Below, in pieces: positions 25,606-34,660 of a DNA stretch of 64,000 nt; within the stretch, counting starts at the first letter, position 1; each line of letters opens with the position of its first letter. Both the position numbers and the translations under genes were made by a program. The stretch is from Drosophila pseudoobscura (Eukaryota; Arthropoda; Insecta; Diptera; Drosophilidae). The stretch covers positions 42,547,869 through 42,611,868 of the forward strand of contig NC_046683.1 of the NCBI RefSeq assembly GCF_009870125.1. Reading direction: 5' to 3'. The notes beneath the pieces are model-generated. The model made no database searches and had not been told where the DNA came from. It saw only the letters and a list, made by a program, of their open reading frames with translations.

Positions 25606-26627
25606 CTGTGGCTGTCAGTCTGTTCCGAAGGAACTTTGGCTGTCCTGGCATCCTCGCAGGCATTTCCGGTCAGCACAAACTTTTTTGTTTCCATTGCCTC
25701 CTTTTCTTTTTTTTTTCGTCCGTGTTTTTTTTCTCACTGGGTGTCCTTTCAAAGTGGAGTTGATGATCAAGCGCTTGCGCCTTTACGCTAAATTGAATTT
25801 AATGTCAGTCTTTCTATGAAAAGTGTCCTTTGACATGAACAAGCAGTGTAATGAGAGTGGAAGCCCCCAACCGTAACCCCCACCCCAACCCCAGCCCCTG
25901 CAAAAGAAACTTTCTTTCGACAAATTCAACTAACGAACGCCTCTTCTTGTGCTCTGTTCTGTCCATTGCAGATAAGGATATGCGTGCACAGATCCATGCC
26001 GCCAACGATTCCTATTCCTCGCACGGAGCAGGCTCTCCTGGTCACCTGGTCAGCTGCGATGCCAGCCGCCTGCTCCTCCAGCAGCCGCAGCAGCCATCAG
26101 CTGGGAACAACAATGAGGCGGCGTTCTACCAAATCGAATCCCCACCCTGCTATACAATTGCCACCGGGTTGCCCAGCTACGACGAGGCCCTGCATCACCA
26201 GCCTCGTCACTTTGCCTACGGCATGAAGTTTGTGTACCCCAGTCTGGCAGCTGTGCATCATCATCACCATCATCCACGCACCGCCCGCACACCCATTTGG
26301 GAGAAGGACGAGCTGCAGCAGCAGCATCACCAACTGAATAAGCTGCAAAAGTGCAAACTGTCAGCAGCAGCAGCAGCCGCGGAGGAGGACAAAGCCTGCA
26401 TCTCCATCTCCGTCTCTGACTCCGAATCGGCCACAGCCATGCCTGCCATTTGCATTAACATGCCGGATGAGCAGGTCCGGGAGGAGCAGCAGCAGGAGCA
26501 GGAGCAGGAGCAGGAGCATGCCGAGCCGGAGCAGAGGGATCTGGCTGTGGTGCCGGCACAAAGTTTACTGCCGGCGGCTGCTGCTGACGATGATTGCGCC
26601 ACATTGGTTGTTGTTGTTGCCGCGTGA
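20975..26627 (+). CDS. comm: Commissureless (Comm), midline-crossing regulator, 391 aa
   Basis: Two coding exons, 20975-21494 and 25972-26627, joined in phase 1 (GTAAGT donor, pyrimidine-rich CAG acceptor) to give 391 aa. The ATG sits in a CAAAATG Drosophila context and starts MISTTDYP. Residues 1-133 form an Ala/Ser-rich N-terminal region; about 138-161 is one transmembrane helix, followed by the basic YRKFRTWKK stretch. The cytoplasmic part has two PY-type motifs, PPCY (231-234) and LPSY (240-243), then FVYPS (260-264), a six-His run (269-274), a Gln/Glu-rich stretch and an Ala-rich end. In flies Comm diverts newly made Robo receptor to endosomes, using its PY motifs to bind Nedd4-family ligases, so commissural axons can cross the midline. 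The 4.5 kb intron may hold regulatory DNA. The alternative is another Comm paralog, but the N terminus and paired PPCY/LPSY favour comm itself. Confidence 0.92.
23036..23072. repeat. AGAGCC hexanucleotide array in comm intron
   Basis: About five to six copies of AGAGCC, the complement of the GGCTCT unit seen at 2430. A similar AGAGCC/AGAGGC array lies at about 42076-42118. Confidence 0.8.
25574..25603. repeat. GTT trinucleotide run in comm intron
   Basis: About ten GTT units, preceded by GTTGCC hexamers. The complement reads as poly-Asn in a spurious frame; there is no evidence of coding. Confidence 0.85.
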
Positions 26628-29201
26628 TTGCCCAGACAGTAGGCAGAGGCAGAGGAAGTGGAAGTGGGAGTGGGAGTGCGAATGGAAGTGAGAGGGGCGG
26701 AGAGGGGCGTCAACTGGGACCGTGGAGAGATCAGGGAAAGCAGCCCAATTGCTTAGTCACTTGTAAATAGTCGCGTCGTCTGCTGCTAATGTTGTTTCCA
26801 ATGTAGAGACTTATAGCCTAATAACATAATTCTTAACCAAAATGCAATGTTTGCTACCTATACTCGTACTCGTATAGACACACTCTCCCAACAGCAACAG
26901 CCCCAGTTGCCCCAGTTTCCCCAGTTGCCCCTCAAACTGATTTGTTATATTTATACTTATATTTATATTATTGTATTATGCAAGACTGAGTATTTTTTTC
27001 TTTTTTTTTTAATATAAGTATATTAATGTATTATGTATTTAAACTAGTTGTCTATCCATTAAGCCTGACTGTTAAGAGCGAAAAAATACAACACTCAAAT
27101 GAAAACACTCCGTGCTAACTAAATTGCAATTATCTTCTTTTAATTTCCTTATGAGATTCGAGTATTAGAGTATTCAGCTCTGGAATTCTCAGCTCTGAAA
27201 GTTCCTTAAACATTCGTTAATCCGACACAAGCATTGGGCATCTGGCCTGCCTCCATCATCTTTTTTAATCCATGGGATACGTGGCCTGAGCAACTATCCG
27301 ATGACATTCGGGTACGAGCCGAATATTTTTTGCTTTGTTTTCATATTATGTACGTGACCTGAACGTGGCTCGTCGGGATTAGGTCAGCAGGCATGAAGTG
27401 CAGCTGGGTGGAGTGCTGGAGGAGGAACGTGCAATGCTGAAAGGATTTCCCACTCAATGGAAATCGTCGAAACGGAATCGAATCAGAAGAGCTTAATTTA
27501 ATAAGGGAATCATACCTACTCGCATGTTGTTGCTTCCAATCTTGGAATTTCACAACATTTTTCACATATTTGAACTGCTTTTATCCTAGCAAAATTTCCA
27601 CTTATAAGGTTTCAGTGCAACCTACAGCTATATTCCATATTCCATATTTTAGTCACAACATTTTCAAATCGTTCAACGAAATGACACCTTTTAATCAAGC
27701 ACTGAGGAACCAAAACAGAAACGATAACAGATAACAGATAACAGAAAACAGAAAAAGATATAGATCCAATACATAGAGTAAATCCAATGCTATCTGAAAA
27801 CTAATATAAATATTGTCTTCTATGAGAACGAAAGAAGCAATGTTTTTTTGTTTTTTTTTTTTGCCAGAAAATTACATATGTATGCAAATATAACAAGAAA
27901 TATTCACAAAAAAAATCGATTTATTTACAATTCCTGGGAAGGTGAGAATTTTGGGAGCACACCCTACACCCCATGACAATACTATATACAATTGTAACAC
28001 TTTTTCCAAGCTTTTTCGTCTCTAATGCTGCAATTTGTATGCGAGTGTACGAATTGGTTGATGAGTGCGACGGGCCTGAGTGCCAGAAATCAGACAGCTG
28101 GACTAACGGACCGAGAATCCGTGGATGGCACATTAAGCATTCCATAACCCTTCTCAGAAGCGACAGATGCATATTCAGATAGAAGGTAACACAGAGGCCG
28201 CGGGTGTGGGTGGAACAAACACCAAACAGGGCCATAAATAATATTATCGTGCATCGTGTATCTGGTTCAGTTCAGGTCGCAGCCATGAGTGACTGCAGCT
28301 CAAAAGTGGACACGGAGGGGCGATGGAAACGGGACTGGGGACCGAGGACTGAAGACTGAAGAGTGGCACTGGCATTGACATCAACACCAGCAGCCGAAGT
28401 TGCATGGCTCTGGCAGTCGTGGTCGTGCTTTGCTCTTTTGCCAAAATGCTGAAAAAAGCCAGTGTAAAACGAAGAAAGCTGAGCTCAATAACAACGAAGG
28501 TTGTATATTCTATTTAATGCAATGATATGGGACCAATGGCTACACATCCTGGACCAAAGCTGAAAGTTGGCAAGACTTTTTGAGTTTCCATGTCCCGATT
28601 AATAACTCAGATTTTAAAGATAATCCCAGCGGCAGGAGCTAAATAAGTATTAAAACACCAACACTACAGATACCCATTCCCATATATGTTATATATATAT
28701 CGTAAATCTTCCAATGTTTTAGCCAAAGGAGCACCGTAGTTGCTTCGCTTTTATTGTGAATTCACGTGTATTAGGTGTAATTTGACAAACGTTTCTTTTT
28801 ATATTGTATCTTGACTTGCTTTGGCTGAGGGCCATACATCTTGAGGGCATTCATACGACCATGAGTACAATGTGTGTATAGAGAGGAGGTAGACATCTTA
28901 AAAATCATAATTCATTCCATTCGAAACAGCGTTCAATAAACTTTTGTCATCTGTAGGTTTTTCGTGTTAAAAGTTCCAACAGGAAGCTCTTTCACTTCTT
29001 CCATTTCGACATTTAAATGTGTACCAGAGTCTTCTTTACGCGATGTAAGAATTACCTCGTCTCTTTTCGCACAACTAAGAAGAGTTGAGGGCCGTGTCCT
29101 CTTCCTGATTCCTAGTAATTTTCAAATATACGGTCACTTACAAGTCGCTCCTTATTGAATCCAGATGTGCGATTTCTTGATGTTCCTTCGGCATTGTTAA
29201 A
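26628..29201. other. comm 3' flank and intergenic spacer
   Basis: The first several hundred bases are presumably the comm 3' UTR; they become T/A-rich by about 26.95-27.05 kb. No canonical AATAAA stands out just downstream of the comm stop, so the 3' end is not placed. The remainder to the downstream TMBIM-like gene is AT-rich and shows no coding frame I trust. Confidence 0.5.
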
Positions 29202-29207
29202 TTTATT
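29202..29207 (-). terminator. Poly(A) signal of the RD-tailed TMBIM-like gene
   Basis: AATAAA on the minus strand, 63 bp beyond the TAG stop at 29272-29270. Spacing is typical for a short 3' UTR. Confidence 0.55.
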
Positions 29208-29269
29208 AACATTTTTTTGGTATTTTCAGATATTTTTTAGGGCTGGAAGAATTCCAATGTAGGGATGAA

Positions 29270-31012
29270 CTACAACGTGGGAAGACCAGAATCAGAATCT
29301 TCAAGTGCATCTTCCACGTTACTACTTCCTATAGCTTTTTTGTGAGAATTCCACTCGTCTCTATCATGATCGAAACCATCACCATTTGGTAGATTTCGAT
29401 AAGCTCCCCGTCCATAACTTTGTCTGTCCAGGTCTGCCCTCTCAAAGGACCTATCCTGTTGGGTATAGCCTCTGATATTTGGATGCCGCATGTTCTTGGG
29501 GTAGAGTCTCCTATCCCAATTAGGTGCGGGTCTTTCGGCCTTATCTCTGCTTCTGTCAGCATCTCCGACTCCACCTTCATTCGAGCTTTTGTCTCCATGT
29601 GCATGACTTTCCCGACTTCTGTCGGCATCTCTATCTCTATTTTCATCTTTAGACAGATTCTTGACTCTTCCTCTATGTCTTGATTGCACAGTGACTCTGT
29701 CCGCATCGTGTGACGGCTTCCACCTATTTCCTCTATCTCTATCTCGATGCCCAGCCGTGCCGTCACTCTTATCTCTGGAACCGCCTGATCCTTTGGGCCG
29801 AGACCTTTCTCTGTCTCTGTCTCTATCTGGATCTGTCCAGTTTTGAGCATTTGTCCAGACGTCAGGCGAATCTTCTTTATTGCCGTCTCCTGATTGGTTG
29901 GGAACAGCGAAATATTGTGCAGTTGAAGCTTCGCTCAAGAGACATATCAAAGCTTACCATTATCGTAATTGTCGTTTTCAAAAAGATCACTTAAGTCCCC
30001 GGCTTTTTCTGTTGCTGTAGCTTGCTTAGTCGAACTAGTGGCTATGTAATTATCTGAGGTGATAGGCCTATAGTTGACTTGATAATAGAACGTCAGCCAG
30101 AAAATGATGAGAAAGTGATGGAATAGTATCAAAGATCCCAGAATAAAATCTTTCAAACGCATTTCGGCAAAGCGGCTTCCATGGATGGTCTGGGCATGGT
30201 ACATAACAAACTAGCAGACTCTTAATTAGTGGGGCACAGGAGCAACAGGCCAACAGGCCAACGGACCAACAGACCAACTTACCAATAGGATTGTGATGGT
30301 GATGGCCAGCTCCACAACCAGGAAGCTATACGGGAGTGTTTTCGATATTATTAGCTGGTACATAAGGAAAAAGACGGCGACAATAATAAAGATGAATGCC
30401 AATATAAATAGGACGGCTATGTCCAGAGTGAGGTCCATCTATTGGGATCGGCAGCAGTTGAGAATAGAATAGTCAGTAGCTATGGAGAACTCTTACTTTC
30501 TTTGGAAGAAATGCTCCTATTAACAGGAACAGCACAATCAGAAGAACGCACACAAAGAAGAAGGTCAGCACATCCGCCCACCAGGAGTGAGTGATCAGAG
30601 TAAACGTGGCGATGATCTGCAGCTCCACCTGCGAAGGAAGGAAGGGGGAGCCCCAAAAATTTAACTAAATACCACAACCACTTACGATTATAAATGCTAG
30701 AAAAATGTTCAGGCATCGAACAAAGCGAAGTTTCTCAAAGAATATGAAAATCAGAAAAATGAAAACGGACAGGACCAATGTCACGTAACCGACGTAATAA
30801 AGATCCTGGAGTTTCGAGCGCAAGTCAGTTCTGGGGAAAATTGTATGAGAGCGATCAATCAATCAAACCCTGATGACTTGCACTTACAAAATGCAAAAAA
30901 CAATCCACTGGATAAGGGCCAATAAAAGCCAGACGGCCAGCAGGAGATATGTTTTTAGAGCAAACTTTCGTCGAGACTTCCGATATCTGCGTAGATCGTT
31001 TGAGGCATGCAT
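29270..31012 (-). CDS. TMBIM/Lifeguard-like seven-pass membrane protein with Arg/Asp-rich tail, 476 aa
   Basis: Six minus-strand exons: 31012-30888, 30830-30686, 30628-30497, 30438-30283, 30210-29958 and 29889-29270, with introns of 57-72 nt. An in-frame TAG just upstream fixes the ATG. The N terminus RRKFALKTYLLL, the KK-MDLT turn after the fourth helix and the AQTIHG segment after the sixth match the layout of TMBIM (Bax-inhibitor-1/Lifeguard) proteins, ER/Golgi membrane proteins linked to calcium leak and cell-death control. Helices lie at about 17-41, 53-73, 82-100, 108-131, 141-162, 169-190 and 208-228. The two Asp residues of the family's pH-sensing pair are replaced by His (191 and 218). 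After residue 271 a hydrophilic tail of about 206 aa is rich in alternating Arg/Asp (DRDRDRERSR, RDRDRG, DADRSR), unlike normal family members of about 240-310 aa. I assign the family from helix layout and motifs, so the symbol is left blank. Confidence 0.72.
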
Positions 31013-31313
31013 AGCTATATATGGGGCAGGCTATAGGGCAGGAGTGTGTTCAGTCTGTTCCGGCGTCCGTGTGTCTAACAACGACTGCAAATTTGTCCAA
31101 AACCATCAATGGGTGCTAGGCAAACATATCAAATGTCAACTAAATGGGTATACTGATAACTATTCAATATAAGTACATAATCAAAGCCAACCTGATACTG
31201 ACGAGGAACGAGGAACGAAGACCAAAAAAAAACCTTCAAAATGAATGGACATTTTTGTTTATTACCATTCCATTCAGATAAGGAAACGGTCATTCGACAA
31301 ACAACTGTAAAGC

Positions 31314-31319
31314 TTTATT
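31314..31319 (-). terminator. Candidate poly(A) signal of the upstream TMBIM-like gene
   Basis: AATAAA on the minus strand about 257 bp beyond the TAA at 31578-31576 and about 300 bp before the next gene's ATG. It is the only canonical signal I see between the two genes. Confidence 0.45.
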
Positions 31320-31575
31320 GAAAACATTGTAGATAAACATTTACTTGTGTGTACACATCCGTACAAATCGCCATCCTCTTCGTAGACTTCGGTACTCTTG
31401 GGAGATTTTTCGCCACCACGAGTATCTGTGATCGCATGACCGTTCTATCGGGGAGTGCCAGTACCATTCCAGGGCTTAGCATCGCCCACGTCAGCTTCAT
31501 TAACGTGTGCAAAGGCTTTGATACTCACAGATAAGCCACTGGCATCGCCGCTTTCAGCTACTACAATGAGTTCCG

Positions 31576-32667
31576 TTATTGATAAGATAATAAATGTTTA
31601 ACCTCTGTATTACTTCCGTCTCCGTAGTGATGAGCAGCGTATTGCTTGGCACTCTCCGTGACCCGGGAGTAGTCTTCGGGCGTGAAGTAGGCATAGGTGA
31701 TTTGCCAAAAAAAAGTCAAGGTGTAAACTGCCAGGAACTCGTGAAACAATATCAATGAGGCCAGGAGAGCGTCGCGGTCACTCATCTGGGCAAAGCGATC
31801 GCCCTTGATGGTCTGAGCCTGGAGCATAACAAACTAAAAATTTGATTTCATTTGATTTGGTTTGACTTGGTCAGAGCAAGGCGATCGTCTGGATTGGTGG
31901 GACAGGACAACTCACCAAGAACACAACCACCGAGAGGCTCAGTTCGAAGATTAGAAATGCGTACGGCAGCAACTTCGTTACATGGACATGCACTATTAGG
32001 AAATACACAGAGACAAGCAGTAAAACGAAGGTCACTATGAAAAGGTGGGCCACGCGCTCGGTCAGATCCATCTGTGACGGAAAGTCGATCAATTAGAGTG
32101 TCTAAGGTTCTCGATACCTGCTCACAGAGAATGGCAGGTTGCATCCAACGACCAGGAACAACGCGAAGCAGCCCAAGCAGATCAAGAAGTACACAATTAT
32201 TTCTGGCAGCCAGGTGTGGGCTACCAGCAAGAACATCGCAACAGTTTGCAGCTCCACCTAGGTATAGTTAGAGTACAGTTAATCGTATGACAGTGTTACA
32301 GTGTGACAGTGTGACAGTAAGCCAGTGGAGAGCTCTGTTCGATAACTCACGATGACAAAGGCCACAATATGGTTGGCAATTTTGAAGTACCGCACTTGTC
32401 CGACCAGCAAGAACACGAGAAACAGTAAAATGCCCAGGACGAAGGCAACAAAGCAAAATATTTTACTGTTACGGAGTGTCTCACGAGCACTTTCTCTGAA
32501 AGCAAAATGAGGTCAATCACTCAAGCATTAGACAGAATAGGACAAACTAGAAAAACTAACACCAAACCAACCAGGGCCCACTGCACCAAGGCTAGTAGCA
32601 GAAATATCAACAAAAATAGATATGTTCGGCGGGCAAACTGGATGCGCTGACGTTGGCCTACGTCCAT
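31576..32667 (-). CDS. TMBIM/Lifeguard-like seven-pass membrane protein, 265 aa
   Basis: Five minus-strand exons: 32667-32561, 32495-32351, 32257-32126, 32071-31916 and 31833-31576, with introns of 54-93 nt. The first donor is a weaker GTTAGT chosen to keep the phase shared with the neighbouring copy. Exons 2, 3 and 4 (145, 132 and 156 nt) are exactly as long as those of the downstream gene and join in the same phases, so the two are tandem duplicates. The protein starts MDVGQRQR, has seven hydrophobic helices, the MDLTERV turn and the LQAQTIKGDRF segment, and ends shortly after helix seven at a length normal for TMBIM proteins. The family's two conserved Asp residues are Gln185 and Glu212 here. 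An in-frame TAA lies upstream of the ATG, and a possible short 5'-UTR intron ends at about 32713. The 3' end is not certain: a strong unused donor lies at 31526. Confidence 0.75.
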
Positions 32668-32713
32668 TGCTGGCCACTGGGAGTCTTCCGTCACAGTGGC
32701 GAGCCCTAACTGA

Positions 32714-34660
32714 AAGCGAATTTAAGGCATGTGATCATATAGAAACCATCAGCTTACGAAGAAAACAGCAATTTTATGAAAATTTGTATATTCGGAATTT
32801 CTGACCAAGGCTTGCCCTGATCAGAGTGTTATCAGAGAATGTACACAAAAAACCACCTCAAGATCTTGGCCTCATTCTGGGGATGGACGAACCAATCGCT
32901 GTATCGAATCGGCTTGCACATATTTATATTTATGCAATTAATAATATATGTATTAGACAAGCAGCTGCAACTCCTAAACAGCCAGCTAAACAGGCTCACT
33001 AATAAGGCCGACTGCAGTGCACAGCCAACTTTGATAGTTTGGGCTTCGAGGCAGAATGTCAGACGGATAGGGAAAATACTGATTCGCAAATTGCTGAAAC
33101 ACGAAAATATAAAAAGAGCACACAATTTGAATACTAAAATACAGTAACATACGTACGTCGTCGTCGTCGTCGACGTCGTCGTGCGCACTTGGTGCGTATG
33201 AGCAAGAAGGAAAAAATCATTTAGCGACACCATCGGCATATCAAAATTGTATAGGCCAACAGTTTAGAAGCATGCGCCATTCACATCATCGTCATTTATG
33301 AACTCCCGAAAAGCGAAACCCGACTTGAGAGTCAAGAATCAACTAACTGTCGCCGAGAACTCTGTGTCACTCCACTCCTATCTGACTAGCATGCAAAATT
33401 AATTACGGGCAAAAATTTATTTACGACGCTGACTTCGCATGGTCTTCCTTCCACGTGTCGACTCTGCTCTGCGGCAGCCATAAAAATTTTACGCTTTAGC
33501 CGAATTTAGCGGCAGCCCAGGAGGAGCCAGAAACCAGACTGCAGCTGAGATATGTACGAGTGTGTGTGTGTGTCCATGTGCCCTGTACATGTACATTCTC
33601 CCCTGCTTGCGCATCGCCCATTGCCCATAAAATCAAGGCGAAGGAAAACGCGGTGATGACGTTTTGCAGCCGCACTGCAGTGGATGTGTCGCTCGCTACT
33701 GCGGTCGCTGGTTGCTGGTTGCTGGTGCAGTAGATTTTACGAGCTTTTGCAACACTAACTCTGCCCACAGGAGAGGTTGGTGGTGACTGCAGGGAGGGTG
33801 TGCTGAAAATCACACCACTTAAGTACGCGTAATGAAATTCTAAGCAGCATTCGCCCTGTTTATGTTTTCAACTGTTTAAAGGATGCTTTTCCCAAATCTC
33901 GAGCAGAGGTTACCCAATGCGAGAAATATTTCCACATTCACATTCTCTTCTTTGTATTAAATGATAGCATATCAAATGCTGAAATAAGTTTTTGTTCAAG
34001 TCAACTAAGTCGTATTCTTAGACTCAAATTAAAAAAAGCATATAAAATTGGATTAAAAAATGTTCAGGACTACTTACGGAATAGCTGCATCTTCGCCTAA
34101 ATTGTTTATAATTTGCGCTTGCCAAAAATAAATGATAAAACCAAAAAAAAATTTAAGGAGTGGAAAAATTATCAAAGTAGGCGTACAACAATTTTTGTTT
34201 TTTAACACAGTTTTATCCCAGTTACCCGTCTCCTTTCGACCATGTCTGACCAAGGCTCCTTATGACATGATCGTTTGTGACCGAAAATTCAATGGTAGGG
34301 TCGTTAGAGTAATATTTAAATCATCGCCACTAAACTGATCCTAATTAAGGCTTTGAGTTTCTTGTTTTCAGTCACTACTCCCTTCCGTAACATGAAAAAA
34401 TAAGTGAGATCCGATTAGAGGAACCATTTGTGCCATGAAATAGCGAAATGTTCTATATTTAATATAATCACACATGGATATAGATAAAGTCATATGTATA
34501 ACTACCGATATCCGCGAATATCTTGTGGGAAAAAGACAATACCACAATATTTGTCGTAGCTATTTCTGACCCATTTAATTATTGTATTAAGATTTTATTT
34601 GATTGTATTGTATTCCAGATAAGTTAAGCGAAAAATAACCAAGCCAACTTACCTGTTGAT
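32714..34660 (-). other. Spacer with unassigned minus-strand splice donors
   Basis: Two strong donors read on the minus strand: CAACAG then GTAAGTTGG with the intron starting at 34652, and TATTCC then GTAAGTAGT with the intron starting at 34077. The second is preceded by an ATTTAG acceptor-like site and a short ATG-containing segment. They might be 5' exons of the minus-strand TMBIM-like gene or of a gene I cannot reconstruct. The rest holds a GTC/GAC-rich patch (about 33153-33182) and no supported coding frame. Confidence 0.3.
32940..33110 (-). pseudogene. Possible decayed third TMBIM-like copy (fragment)
   Basis: A minus-strand frame reads CLEAQTIKVG then ALLVSLF. This resembles LQAQTIKGDR and ALLASLI of the 265-aa neighbour. 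The AQTIK codons differ only at third positions (33044-33030). It lies upstream of that gene on the same strand, at about the spacing a third tandem copy would have. No flanking exons could be assembled and the match is short, so chance remains likely. Confidence 0.2.

Larger units (their letters stand above)
21495..25971 (+). other. Large comm intron (4,477 bp)
   Basis: Bounded by a GTAAGT donor after the juxtamembrane codons and a TCCATTGCAG acceptor. It holds no coding frame I can support. Simple arrays include a CCACAG-type array (about 21978-22024), a GGTTAC array (about 22504-22524), CCGAAC repeats (about 22655-22674), an AGAGCC array (about 23036-23072), an ACCAGG array (about 24092-24126) and a GTT run (25574-25603). 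Its length compared with the 755 bp comm2 intron suggests intronic enhancers, by inference only. Confidence 0.85.

Noticed and set aside
25360..25791. Plus-strand 143-codon frame in the comm intron
   Set aside because: It is made of GT-rich and GTT arrays translated as Val and Leu runs and ends before the comm exon; the intron is well supported.
26327..26713. Minus-strand 128-codon frame opposite comm exon 2
   Set aside because: Shadow of the CAG/GAG-rich comm coding sequence; Ser/Cys-rich with no independent support.
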